Position numbers and translations under genes: made by a program. A stretch of DNA of 64,000 bases, taken from assembly GCF_000247695.1 (NCBI RefSeq), contig NW_004624843.1, forward strand, positions 2,464,295 to 2,528,294. The letters are read 5' to 3'. The notes under the pieces were generated by a model. It searched no databases, had not been told where the DNA came from, and saw only the letters and a program-made list of their open reading frames with translations. Positions 22,914-34,546 of this stretch are shown here, piece by piece. Origin of the DNA: Heterocephalus glaber. Lineage: Eukaryota > Chordata > Mammalia > Rodentia > Bathyergidae. The stretch's first letter is position 1. Each line of letters opens with the position of its first letter.

Positions 22914-23198
22914 TGTTATGGTTTGGAGCTAAAATGTCACCTGAAAGTCTCATGTGTTTGGTCAAAAGAGGCAGTCACTGGGGGCGTTCTTGACCCCGTC
23001 TCCACCCTTCTCTGCTTTCCGGCTGCCATGGGGAGGGCAACATGCCTCTTCCATGCCCTTTTGCCATGCTGTCTCTGCCTCGAACCCAACAACTTTGGAC
23101 TGAATCCTCTGAAACCATGAGCCAAGATAATCCCCTCCTCCTATAAGTTGCAGGTGTCAGGTATTTTGTTCCAGCAAAGGGAAAGTGGCCAATGTAGC
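22914..23198 (+). mobile_element. MaLR-type LTR
   Basis: Starts 'tgttatggtttggagct', then 'gtcacctgaaagtctcatg', 'catgccttttgccatgct'-like text, 'aaaccatgagccaagataa' and 'caggtgtcaggtattttg'. This order is the sense-strand signature of MST/MLT-type MaLR LTRs. A GC-rich middle (about 22975-23100) is part of the LTR and not a gene. Confidence 0.8.
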
Positions 23199-26100
23199 CT
23201 TATTTTGGCAAGTGAAAAAAACAAAGACTAGAGACATTGAGTAGATTTTCAAAGATACTACTATTAATGAATGACGGAGCTAACTTTAATGTCAAAATGA
23301 ATATTATGGCCAGAAATGGGAACTTTAAATATTCTGGTATTCCACCTCTGAGGACATAGAAATAGTCATGTGATAAACTGTACAACCAAGCAGTTCTCTT
23401 TCCTGGAGAAGAAATCAGAAGACCAGGATTTTTTTTTTCTGGTGCTTCCTGGACTGCCTTGTGACAAGACTGCTAATATTTGTATTTTTTATTTCCTCAT
23501 TTCTAAGGCAAGAAATCAGTTGATGCATGTCATGTTTGATAAAACATGTTCTGTATCTTATAGCATTAATAAGCAAAGTGAAGGTAAGTTTATTGAAAAA
23601 ATAAATATACATTTATTAATCTCTCTCTCCCCTCAGCTACTTAAGCCTTATGGCACAGCGTTACAAGTGATACTTCTAGTGTTTTCTGAACCAGTATTTT
23701 TTCAAAATATCATTAGTAATTAGGTACAAATATCCAGTAGCATCTATCATTGCTTGCTATATGATATGGAACTGGCCATTTTTCCTTAGGGTTTGCTTTA
23801 CATTGCTCCGGGCCTGGGTGTTTTTTCTAGACTGAATTACCTGATTGCTCTCTGTAGAACCTTTATAGGTAGAGACATGATTTATGAATACAAAAATTAA
23901 CCTATTTTCTTTATAAAGGAAACTACACTTGATATAGAATTTATTGTGTGAATGGCATTCCCTTGAGTTCTCTTAATTGAGTCTGTTAATCTTTGTTCAT
24001 CTTTAGCAAGGAGGACATTTCCTCAAAGGATTGCAAAATTACAGACCTGGAAAAGATTTTACATTCCAGATCCTTGTTTTATGAAAAAGAGAAGCTACGT
24101 GACTTTAATACTATCAGTCAATGGCTAATGCCTAAGCTTCTTTGATAGCCCCATGGAAGTTTGAGGATTCTCAAATCACCACCCACTCAGTGACCATGTT
24201 TTATTCAGTAGGAAAATGAATTTCTTCTGATACCATAATATTAAATGATATAAATCAGACACAGAGGGGTGAATATCATGTGGTTTATCTAACAGGACAA
24301 ACAAATGTAAAAAAAGAGCAAAATAGAAGAGAGGTGGTAGGAAACCGGCAGGTAGATGTGTGGAGATGTGAAGGAGATCAGGGAAGGAAAGGAGAGAGAA
24401 GGCAGGAGTGCAGGGGGAGTAAAAGTTACTGAGATGCAAGATTAATTTGTACCAATTCCCCAAGATGAATCCAATTACTCTGTATTCAAATATATGCTAA
24501 GAAAAGTTTTTAAAGAAAGAAAACTTAGTTGAATACTTTGAATACCAAAAATGCTACACATAGGTCCTTAAAGCTACACAATTACTTTTTAAAATTCCAT
24601 GAGGCATATTTGATTATATCCAGTGATGTGAGGCTGCATTCCAGGATACAACCTGTATATTCATTATGTTTATAGCTAAAAGAAGCTGACTCAAAGATCA
24701 GCAGAAATTCTACCATAACTATCTGCAAAAACAAAAAAACTCAAAACAACTGAAATATTTGAATATAAAGGGATACTTCTTGAAATGTTGTATTGTGGCT
24801 TTTGAACACTGTCAGCATTTTGGACCAGGAAACTTCCAATTAAGTGGCAATTACTATTTTGCTACCAGCCTTTCACTGAGATGACTTCTATGCTGGAAGG
24901 ACATGAACTAACTTGGGAACCTGCTATAATGTCTTGGGTGTTATTTGAGAAACACTACTGGAGAAAGCAGTGCAATAAAAATTCTATAACAAAATGAATA
25001 TGGCTTATTATACAAACACTTTACTGAGAGAATTCAAAGGGACATTCATGAGCAGATAGCTGCTTTTGCTCTAGAGCCGACGTTGGACCTGAGGTAGCCA
25101 GACTTTATACCCACTTGAGCAGTATCATGTAAACAGTTCTTGACTGACTAACAGAAAGCTCCTTGGATGGTGGATGGAAGTTCCAAGGTAAATAGATGGC
25201 TTCTTATTGGATAATCATCATTCAGACCAAAGAAGATAGAAAGAAGCAAACCATATGAAGGAGCTGAATTATATACATTTCATCCCTGTATTTGCATTTT
25301 ATTGACTGATAGATGGTTGCCAATGGTTTGGCCTTATGGTCAGTTAGAAAGACAGTAGTAAATAGGCCTATTAAAGATGCTTACATAGAGCACAACCCAG
25401 TGGAAAGTACTATGGTATCTTTAAGTGTGCGTTATAGTAAGACATCCCCATGCCCATGAGAAGAATTCCCTTCCAAGAGTGGGAGATGACTGGAACCAGC
25501 AAGTAGATGTCCGGATGTGCTCGCATTAAGTTTGTGGGCATTAGGGATACAGCAATCCTGATATGGACTGAATATTGATACACGTCTTTCCTGCACTCTC
25601 AGAAAGAAATGTTTAAAAAGCTGGTCTTCCTTCTAATGAGAGAGATAGAACCTGTAAATACATGTGGGAAAGATCTGCTGGGGAAAAAGGGCCCCCTCAT
25701 AACTAGTGTTTTGAATTGATATTAAATATCCTTAAGAAAGAAAATATAACTACACTGCTAAACCTTTAAGTCAGAGTCTCCAAGGATTCGATGGAGAGGG
25801 TTAACCCTTCACATCTGGAAAGTTTTGGGTTGACAGAAATGCACTTGCATTGAGACAGCAACATAACCCTATGGCTCTGCACCTCAGTTACTCCCCACCC
25901 ACCATATAAATGGAAACAGACAAAGAAGGGTACACTAACTAGGCTAATATTGCTGCTGGAAGTTCAGCCTAGCACAGCGAGGCAGTCTACCATCCCTTTC
26001 AATGGATAAAATAATAAAAGGGCAGAAGTGTGAATAGTAGTTAAATCATCAAGGAGTAAATAAATGGACCATACAAGAAGAGAAATCCAGAATTAAATTG

Positions 26101-26569
26101 ACACTCTGAAAAAGACTCAGAGTCAGAGATGATACTGTCACAGCTCAATAACACCAAATGCTTGAAAGGGCAAACCACATGTTGCCAAGAGCACCCTTGC
26201 TTTTGTATCTTGACAAGCTCAACAGAAAGGATACAAAACCAAATAGACTTTCTCTCCTCGGAATTTCAGCCATGTGATATGCCAATAGAATGGACTAATT
26301 GTTAGTGGCTAAGTGGAATTCTAGTAAGAACTAGTTACTTTTCATTCATTTCTTGACTCACATCTGCCACAACGTGATATGGTACACCATTAGCGTTGTT
26401 AGTAAGACTGTAATACTACAGTTGATCATCAACTAAATTATGAAATCAAAGTAAAAATCTCCTACACTACAACACACTGGAAAATATTAGGCATTATATT
26501 GTTTGACTATAAGAGAGGCCTAGGATACTCATCTTGCAAAGAAAACTTTCCTTTTCCCTTAGCTTTGGG
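23199..26569. other. unassigned, mostly AT-rich sequence
   Basis: More than 3 kb with no recognised gene. Weak MIR-like patches at about 23220-23330 and 24010-24140 were too diverged to call. The largest open frames (117 codons at 23370-23723, 95 codons at 24176-24463) have no domain and no sign of selection that I can see. Confidence 0.4.
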
Positions 26570-27060
26570 AAAGTAATCTAAGGCATTCCCAATAGGAATA
26601 TCTTCATGTATGGCGGGGCCTACCACACTGGACCTTGGGATGGGGTTGGCCAATCTGAATACTCTGAGTTTGGAAGTGGGTTATGCCAGACAGACCATGT
26701 GATCCAAGGATGAGGGTTTGGGTCAAGCAGTGTCAGTGGCCTATTTGTTGTGCTGCTCCTGTGGGCAATCAATCAACCAATCAATCATGCCAATATAATA
26801 AGACCTCAACAAAAGTGTATGGAAACCAAAACTGCATTCAGATGCCTCCTAGACTTGCCTCACGTATTGCTTCCCATAACTGATTTCAGGGTCTCTGTGT
26901 AACAAACCATGAATGTGACTATCATAGCTTTCATTGAGCCTGTGAAAATATCTAATGAGTTATCAAAACTGAAAGTGGTTTCAGGTACCTCTAAGCTTAG
27001 GGTTGATGTCAAAGTGAGAAAGATCTTGAATGGAGACTGTGCCTTAATATTCCTGCTAAT
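26570..27060 (+). mobile_element. possible ancient LTR
   Basis: 'gtgggttatgccagacagac', 'gccaatataataagacctca' and later 'aaagtggtttcaggtacctc' and 'ggagactgtgccttaatatt' follow the order of an old mammalian LTR type that I cannot name with certainty. A 66-codon open frame inside is probably incidental. Confidence 0.35.
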
Positions 27061-27503
27061 TTTGATTTGAAGAAAAAGATAAAAATAGGACTCTTGTAGG
27101 TATCAGCCATAGCAAAATGATCAGCTCTCATCTGAAAACAAGAACAAAATATACTTAAAAATTTATGGAAAATTTAAAGCATCTTTTAATGAAAGAATTC
27201 ATATTCAGTAAGTAAGGATCATTGAGATCTTCAAGGATCAGAGTGAAGAAAGTCTACTGAGGACTAATATCTATTAGTGATCTGGATATCTTTTTCTATT
27301 TTTTAGCATCTATATTTTCTGGCTCTAGTACTAAATTTTACTTCATAGTTTATTTGTATGAAAGGCATGTCCTCTGAATGACTTTTAACCTTTAAAATAT
27401 TTTTGTCATTTAATTTTATCTGTTGAATTTTTAAAGAAGCTATTATTTTAAAGTTTACTTTTGTCTTAGAAATGCATTTACCCTTCAAATCACATATCGT
27501 ATG

Positions 27504-27573
27504 TACCTGAACATTTTGAGGCAGGCAGCGGAACCACTGAGCTAAATCCCCAGCCCTAGTACCTGAACATTTT
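27504..27573 (-). mobile_element. tailless 42-bp ID fragment between perfect 14-bp TSDs
   Basis: The 14-bp repeat 'tacctgaacatttt' occurs at 27504-27517 and 27560-27573. The 42 bp between them (27518-27559) read, on the minus strand, as the 5' portion of an ID element: 'gggctggggatttagctcag' then 'tggttccgctgcctgcctc'. The 3' half, including the B box and A-tail, is missing. The sequence matches the 5'-start subtype of the ID SINE at 15925-16005. The structure fits retroposition of a 3'-truncated, untailed small RNA. Confidence 0.88.
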
Positions 27574-28830
27574 AACACAGTATTATATACTGTAATGAGA
27601 AACTTTTGTTTTTTAAAAAATTATATTCTTGGTCTGTTCCCTTTAGGATTTTCTTGTACTATAAAAAATTTATTTCCCATTAGAGTCCACAGACAGGGAT
27701 TTGCATCACTACAGAGCGAGAGTGCTTTAGGATTTGAAGATTAGTTTTTTCCATATAACTATGGTTTGCTTTTGACATTTCCTTGTTCCTATCTTTTGGT
27801 AAATGTTTAACTTAGATTTCCTTTGTAATCTCTGTCCGTTGGTGTATTTTACACTTAAGCTGAAAAAATATATTTCATGCACTTTATCCAAGATGAACTG
27901 CTGTATTTGGTGTCAGAGGTGTAGTTCTGTGGAAACACTGTCAGTATCACATGCCAGGATGAATAGTTTCCCTGCTTTTCTAGGGTTAACATGATGAGGT
28001 TTGAATCTTTTTTAATAAAAATGCAAGATTACCTTTAGTGTCAGAAGACAGGAAAATTATGTTTCCTCTGTTACTAACCTTCTTCCAATGTTTATTTTGT
28101 TTGTGTGATGAGCTAGTTTTCAATGTGAAATTGAAATGAGGAAATACAGTAGATACATGAGCTCTCTGTGTTTTCCAAGCCTCTAGTGTTAGATTGACTT
28201 TTAGTCTCAACTGTTTTCATGGCCAACTTAGCAGTTTCTTATCTAGGCACCATTTTCTTCCTTTTACATTGTTTTATGATGAATCAATCCTCAGGGTTTC
28301 TAGTGCTCTTCTGTAACAAAACAGCAAGCCTTATCATCCCAAAGAGTGGCTAAGAAACTGTTATAGGAGATATAAACAAACAAAAAGTAGACAGAGTAAA
28401 TTAAATCAGGAATAAACATAACATGTTTAATTATGTATTCTTCTTTTATTCTTTTATTTTATTTGTTAATATAGTATTAACTTACCTCCAGCATGGCTGT
28501 TTTCACAGCTGAAAGTCAGTAGCATTTGGAAAAAAATGTGTTATCATATAATACACACTATACAGAAAATGAAAAAATATAATTAAACAAGAACCATTTG
28601 TATTTTAATGCAAGTCATAATATAAGCAGTGTGAAATCTGTAACAAACATAAACAGGGATCTTTAGACATGTTACACATAATTCTAATCATTTCTCTTTG
28701 CCTCAAGGAGGAAAGGACATTGTGTCACCTGGATGAAGCACACAGTATGCCCACCTTCAGAAAGACACAGCAGGCTCGCTTTGCAAATTAAAAATCACTC
28801 ATAACATTTGGTTATTGCTATGTAACTTTT
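27574..28830. other. unassigned sequence
   Basis: No gene or named repeat recognised. Small open frames at 27803-27994 and 27986-28210 look incidental. Confidence 0.45.
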
Positions 28831-28831
28831 C

Positions 28832-28869
<38 letters not shown>
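28831..28869. repeat. (GT)n microsatellite
   Basis: GT dinucleotide run ending in a TATG interruption. Confidence 0.95.
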
Positions 28870-28870
<1 letters not shown>

Positions 28871-29695
28871 AAAATATCTAAATGTTATGTGGCTCTCTCC
28901 ATTTAAAAGTGTTTTGAATGCAATAAATAACAACCCAACTGCTATCACTCAGTTTGGCAAATTCAAATAGAAACTGACATACACCGGGGCAAGAAAGAGT
29001 TGAGGAATGTGTAAATTAGCAGAAGGAACCATCTGCTAGAAAAATAATATTATTTTGTATTGATAGAGCACTTATAAGTATGTAGGAAATGGTTAAGTTT
29101 TTAGGGAACAGAAATCTAAATATTGTGAAAGGCTCAGTTATTTTCTGAAGACAGTCTTCTAAAGAGGTTCAAAACGTGAACTTTTGGTCTCAGAATAAAA
29201 ATGTCAAGCTCCTTGCCCTTTCTCAATGTGTGTGTAAAAGGTCCAAAGTATCTTGGGAAGTGAAGTGAGAAAAAGTTAGAGGGCTGGGAACTCAATGGGA
29301 AGCCTGATTGGTTTGACCACGTGCTCAGTGTTCTGGCCCCAAGAGCTAGATCCTGCAGCAGCACAACCAATTGAGTGTGACAATCTCATGAGGAAAAAGG
29401 TCCTGTACCTCACATAGACCTGGGGTAGTATAACTCTGTGTAGTCAGAAAAAGCTAAAGCAGAAAGCAAAATAGTTTTTAAATATATACCTTTTTAACCA
29501 CTGCGGATGATACAAATATCTTAGAAGCACGGAACTAAAATGAAAAATTGCAAAGGTAATGCCTAAAAACAAAATAATGATAGAAATATTCTCTAGTTAA
29601 GATGGAAAACGATTGAGACTATAAGGAAAAATTACTTGTGGTCAGCAAAATAAAAACTGCTAGCAATAGCATTATTGCTATTGCCGTGTTTGCTG
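28870..29695. other. unassigned sequence
   Basis: No gene or repeat recognised. Confidence 0.45.
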
Positions 29696-29890
29696 AATAC
29701 ACAAGGACTGATCAAAACATACAGTGCATGTTTAAATAAAAATGTATTACAGTAAATGATGCACGGCCATTAATCACCCTCAAAATATTTTCCCTCATTT
29801 CAAACATACTTATCTCATTATTTTTGCCACTTCCAGAAGCATTTCCGGAAGTGCTTTCTCGTGTATGTCTTTCATGAGTATTTCACTTGG
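29696..29890 (-). pseudogene. mariner-type transposase C-terminus and terminal region
   Basis: On the minus strand, around 29774-29870, one frame reads 'HFRKCFWKWQK', two in-frame stops, then 'NEGKYFEGD' and a stop. This is the C-terminal signature of mariner transposases. Downstream (toward 29696) comes an AT-rich tail and 'gttttgatcagtccttgt', similar to mariner terminal repeats. It is dead. Confidence 0.7.
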
Positions 29891-29924
29891 TATGATTAAA
29901 AAATGCAGGGAATGGCACTGCTGA

Positions 29925-30110
29925 TTGACATCCAATGGAAAGGAAGGCTTGTTGAAAAAGAGAACGAGGCAGTGTGTCCTCATCCACCTTATTCACCAGA
30001 GTTTATACAGTGCGACTGCTGGCTCTTCCCCAAAGTCAAAATGACCATGAATCGACTAAGGACATCAAAGTGGCCATGACAACACAACTAACTCATACAT
30101 CTAGAGGAAA
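29925..30110 (+). pseudogene. mariner-type transposase catalytic-domain fragment, opposite orientation
   Basis: On the plus strand, 'HPPYSPE' (about 29981-30001) is followed by 'CDCWLFPKVKMTM' (about 30010-30050), the region holding the third catalytic Asp of mariner transposases (Asp codon at 30014-30016). After a frameshift, 'ESTKDIKVAMTTQL' follows (about 30050-30095). The family normally continues into the segment found on the opposite strand at 29774-29870, but here the homology stops. An 81-codon open frame at 29974-30219 partly covers it and ends in unrelated residues. Confidence 0.72.
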
Positions 30111-30559
30111 ATCAGTGCCTCCTAAAACCAGCAGAGAGAGGAGAAAGATTATGGCACAGGAAAATACCAATACGAGGCCTGATTCTAAACAGAAGAGAAG
30201 AATATCATTTCCTGGGTGATCGCAGGGTAGGAGTTTGGGAATGAGTACATTAGAGCTTAGTTAATTGAACAGTTAATTCTGAAAAACTGAACAGCAGTCT
30301 CTGACATTAAGGGCAGCTTAGTGTTTGTGTTGTGAGAAGCCAGCCAGGTACTCAGCTATATCATGTTATTTTGTTCTTGGAAGCAGATAATTTCACAGAA
30401 CACCAACAGGTGACAAAGCCTCTTCTCATCTAAGAAGAAGTGAAACAGGAAAACCATATCGTAGGTAGATTTTTCTAAGGACAAACACAGTTTGGACCAC
30501 TTACTCTGCAAAGCATCATAACACCGAGCACCTCTCTCTGGCTAAGCTGAATAACTGCC
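30111..30559. other. unassigned sequence
   Basis: Nothing recognised. Confidence 0.45.
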
Positions 30560-30708
30560 ATCTTTCTATTTATTTATTATTTATTTATTTATTTATTTGA
30601 GACAGAGTCCCTCTATGTGGCCCAGGCTGGCCTTGAACCTTCAGTGATCCTCCTGCCTCATCCTCCCCAGTGGACCATCATCCCCAGCTGGGTAACTGCT
30701 ATTTCTTT
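30560..30708 (-). mobile_element. B1-type SINE with (TTTA)n tail
   Basis: Antisense B1: 'gagacagagtccctctatg', 'ggcccaggctggccttgaac', 'gatcctcctgcctcatcctc'. The tail on the plus-strand left side is a TTTA repeat (about 30566-30598). Imperfect TSDs 'taactgccatctttctat' near 30552 and 'taactgctatttcttta' near 30693 flank it. Confidence 0.88.
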
Positions 30709-30843
30709 ATGAATCACTGCTTTAGCCTGGCTCTAGTGTGTCCTCCTATGCAACATTTTCCAGCAAGCCTGGTAATAAAATGGCCCTTTCCCTGACTGTA
30801 TCTGATTGAAAACAAATCCTTGCTTCCTTGAACTTTTCCAAGA

Positions 30844-31524
30844 ATGACTGGTGGATTAACTAATGGTCAACTTCGAACACCCAGCTGAACTAAATCAGTA
30901 TGGTTTGGGCATGGAAGACCCACCTGAGGATTGTTGCCAACAGCATAAAAAGAGAACTGGAGGGGAAGATCTCTGGCTGTTGATTTTGTAGGAGAAGCTT
31001 GGTGTGGACGGTTTTCCTGATGCAAACTTGGCTGTTCTCCTTGGAGGAGGGGCTAGGGGGCCTCGCTGTCACTGGGAATGGCTGCTGTTCTCCTCAGGGA
31101 AGCTCTGATTTTCACCATAAGCATCGCTTCCTGGCTCCAATGTAGATCCCTCAGCCTGGTGACACAAATCTTTCACCCCACCCCACCCCCCAGTGCATAA
31201 TTTTTGGCTTCCACCACTGGCCTTTGGGCCATCTGGGGGAAGATCCTTGATACCAACAAGCAGGAGACATTGCTGTGGGCTCTAGGCCACCAGCTGTGCT
31301 TATAGAGGACACTGCCTTGGACTCTAGACCTTCAGCTGGATTTGTGCAGGACATTGCCATGGGATCCAGGCCCTTGACTGGATTCTTTGGGTCTCTAGTG
31401 TTTGGACAGATCTCTTGCACTCCTTTGCATTCTACTTTCTGGATGAATATTGTGAAATAATCCTATAAATAATGTGTTCTCTATTAAATCTATTCCCTTG
31501 CAAAACCCTGACCACAACAATGAC
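30844..31524 (+). mobile_element. solo LTR with 5-bp TSD (ERVL/MaLR-like)
   Basis: The TSD 'atgac' occurs at 30844-30848 and 31520-31524. The LTR is 30849-31519, starting TGGTGG and ending ACCACAACA, so it has TG...CA ends. A TATA-like 'cataaaaag' lies at 30944-30952. Three tandem 42-bp units start at 31267, 31309 and 31351. A polyadenylation-type ATTAAA is near 31485. A 5-bp TSD fits ERVL/MaLR integrases. Copy 17531-18172 is the same family. Open frames of 60-89 codons inside are incidental. Confidence 0.85.
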
Positions 31525-31814
31525 CTAACACAGATTACAATGACATGCTAGGTTTTTTGAAGAAGATTCACTCTTACTGGGATGCCCAAAACCATACCAT
31601 GACATGCAGTCCCCCTTCTCTGCAATGAGTAATAAACCCAACTTGTAAACTCCAGCTTTGTTCCAGCAGTTTTTGGCTAGTGGTCCATGACTGACTCCAG
31701 CCTCGATTCCCGTGTGTTGCCCTTCCAGTGCAGCAGTGAGGAAAGTGGTGCTGTCAGGTGAATAAACATCACCACAGGAGGGACTTTCTCTGCTTCTCTC
31801 ACAGATGTTTCCTT
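31525..31814. other. unassigned, LTR-like in places
   Basis: Contains 'gagtaataaacccaacttg' and 'ggctagtggtccatgactg', which could be part of another LTR, but I cannot fix ends or family. Confidence 0.3.
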
Positions 31815-31872
31815 AGAGGATCCTAGTGCACAACAAATCCTCCATAAATATCTGTTGAAAGAATGAAGTAGC
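31815..31872 (+). mobile_element. L2/MIR 3'-end fragment
   Basis: 'cctagtgcacaacaaatcct', 'aaatatctgttgaaagaatg' resembles the conserved 3' end 'cagtaggtgctcaataaatg' of L2/MIR. Confidence 0.5.
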
Positions 31873-32439
31873 ATTCAGTCCACTTGTTAGTCCAGAATGT
31901 AAATCATTATGAAGTGCTTAGTAGGGATTCAGGCAGATTATTAGCAATAATTCTTATTTCAGGTTGTGTATGACCCAGCAGTAGTTACTGTACATGCATG
32001 TAGGATAATTGTACTCTACACTTGCCTAGAGTTGACATACACTGTTGTTTTTATCCTTGCAGTCAACTACTGGATCCCCAAAGTTGAAGTCTTTCACTTC
32101 CTCAACTCCTTCGTATATGTAAAAATCATGCTTTAGTACAGTAACTCGCAGCTGCTTTTATGTATCTCAAATGATATTGCCTTATTGGACATTTTCTAAT
32201 GATTTAGGATTCTATCCTTGAGGCCACTTTTCTTTACATTTGAAATCACCTTTAACCCCTTTATGTTTAAAAATCCTATTTAGAATTGCCTTGCCTGACA
32301 TGCTTTCCCTTAAGTACAATAAACCATTCCCAATTTTCTGAACTGAGGAAAATATATTCATACTTTGTAAATTATTGAACATACTATGTTATGGTATTTT
32401 GTGTATATCAATGTCTCATTCTCTGCCATAAAATATTCA
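31873..32439. other. unassigned AT-rich sequence
   Basis: Nothing recognised. Confidence 0.45.
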
Positions 32440-32526
32440 CATGAAAGATAATTTCTCTATCTCTTCTCTATCTCTAGCAGTTTGGTACTAGAGTTTGTGT
32501 TCAATAGTTGGTAAATAAATAAATCT
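32440..32526 (+). mobile_element. L2/MIR 3'-end fragment
   Basis: 'ctctatctctagcagtttgg' then 'gtgttcaatagttggtaaat' matches the usual L2/MIR terminal phrases. Short and diverged. Confidence 0.5.
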
Positions 32527-33588
32527 TGTAGTCCCCCATTATTCTTAACTTCATCTCTACATATCATATACCTCCTCAGATATTTAATTACTCCCTTATT
32601 GCAGGACAAAACCCACACTTCTTTCCTAACATCTAAGATTATGTAAACTATTGTCTTTATTTGTATTTCAATGACATATTCCCTTACTTTTCTATGTGAA
32701 CAATTTGCTTCCATGAAATTGGATTCAGCATATTTATTTACTCATTTATCTCTCATTTTTTCTCTTCCAAAAGGCTTTCATTTTCCTCCATCCAGCTAAA
32801 CCTACCCCTTCTAAACTTTTGAATAAACCATTAATTGGTATAATGATTGTTGGATCACCATACATACCATTGTATGGATGATGTTTTTTGAATACTCAGG
32901 GACTCGTACATTATAAATGTTGAGTATACGGCTAATGGCAATGATGTTGATGGCAGTGCTTAGAAGAGAGTCCAGTATGTACAGAGGGAAACTTTTTTTC
33001 ATTCTCCAGCTACCCTCGAAGGGTGAAACCTGAAGGACAGTGCAGGACACTAACCGGAAATGAAAATAGCCTCTGTCGGACAGACGGAGCAGGGAACACC
33101 AAGGATGGTCCATCTTCCCAAGCAATGGAAAGCCCATGCGGGTCTGGCTATTTTTGAACAATAATCATTACCTAGGCAAGCACCAGAGTTTGGATTTGGG
33201 TTATAGGAATTTCATAGTTAGACTTGGAATGAGAAATTACTCCGCATAGATGTACTATATTTTTCTTGTCATTTATATCCAAACTCATACTATTCCTCTG
33301 CTGAAAATCTTTTAAAATTCTGCTGGCATCATTATCCTGGATTATTTTTCACCAGCATTTTATCAACTACGTCTATTATAAGGCATAACTACCCATGATA
33401 GCCCTAGTTTCCACCTCTACCGCTCCTCATCACTGTGGAGGAATATGCGGATCCAGGTAGGGGGTACGGAAATAGCATCCTATCTCATCAGCATATTTTT
33501 CTGAGATATCTTTGTGCACCATTTGACTTACATTTAAACTTCCTTCTATTTTTTATTGCCCTGAAGATTTAAAAAATTTTAAAAAATC
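32527..33588. other. unassigned sequence
   Basis: A 116-codon minus-strand open frame at 32811-33161 contains a hydrophobic-looking stretch, but no recognisable motif, no upstream exon context and no visible relative in this window. I treat it as non-coding. Confidence 0.35.
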
Positions 33589-33673
33589 AGGCCAAGAATT
33601 TAGTTCAGTGGTGCCACACCTGCCTCACAAGCACAAGGTCCTGAGTTTGATCTCTGAAACTGAAAAAAAAAAA
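33589..33673 (+). mobile_element. ID-type SINE
   Basis: 'agaatttagttcagtggtgc' (A-box region), 'cacctgcctcacaagcac', 'gtcctgagtttgatctctg' (B-box region) and an A-tail. Same subtype as the ID copies at 53671 and 56290. Confidence 0.88.
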
Positions 33674-34179
33674 TTTAATAAATCATATACCCATTACTTA
33701 AAATTCAGTAAGGATTTACAGTAACTAGGAAAGGAGTTCAATGGAAACAACATCTGAAACACTAGAAATTCTAAGAAAGGATGAAAACAAAGATTAAAAA
33801 GCATGCACTAGACACTTCTGAAAGCACATGAATAGTGCAAAATCAAGCACAATAAGGATTTTAAAAAGAAGAGATTTACATGGTAGAGATTTTGGAGTAA
33901 CGCTTCACAGATAAGGTCTAATTTCAACATGGACTAACACAGTGGACTAGTGTTTGACAAACAGTGATTTAAGAGAAGGCTATCCCAAGTAAAAAGTTCA
34001 GAAAATGAAGTTCAAAAAAAGAGTGATCTAGAAAAGAGTATCCTTGGTAGGCATAAAGTATAGTCTATCAACCCTTAACCAATAAGATATCTGTGTGATC
34101 CACCTTATTTCCTTGGTTACCACCCTGTGCAGTGTTCACAAAGTCCACAGTGGTACAAAAAGGTCCTGAGCCTTCATGG
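33674..34179. other. unassigned sequence
   Basis: Nothing recognised. Confidence 0.45.
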
Positions 34180-34546
34180 TGGCTCACCACTCACTCACTG
34201 ACTCACTCAGAGTAACTCCCCATCCCGCAAGTTCAACTGATGGTAAGCATACTGGAGAAGTGTAATATTTTTTACCCTTTTATGTTATGTTTTTACTGCA
34301 ATTTTCTATGTTTACATGCATGATTGCTTATCATTGTATGAAACATACAATACCTATACGATTCAGAACACTAACTTTCTCTGTAGGTTTTGCCCAGGAA
34401 CAACAGGTATACCATATAGACCAAGTGTGTAGTAGGATACACCACCTAGATTTGTGTAGGTACACTCTATGATGTTCATACCAGAACAGAATTACTTCAT
34501 GATGTATCCTTCAGACTGTAGTCCCATTGTGAACAGATGCATGACA
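34180..34546 (+). mobile_element. non-autonomous DNA transposon remnant
   Basis: The phrases 'actgcaattttctatgttta', 'ggtataccatatagaccaag', 'tgtgtagtaggatacaccac', 'gtaggtacactctatgatgt' and a terminal 'agatgcatgac' follow, in order, a common mammalian non-autonomous DNA transposon that I recall by sequence but cannot name with confidence. The left end is unclear. No coding capacity. Confidence 0.6.

Noticed and set aside
24700..24980. Possible MER5A-like DNA transposon remnant
   Set aside because: Only a short phrase ('gtcagcattttggaccagg') resembled it, and no terminal repeats were found.
28831..28869. GT run considered as a possible Z-DNA regulatory element
   Set aside because: No promoter or gene nearby to give it a role. 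Treated as a microsatellite.
31525..31814. Extra LTR attached to the solo LTR at 30849-31519
   Set aside because: The 5-bp TSD at 31520-31524 closes the element, so adjacent LTR-like words belong to something else or to chance.
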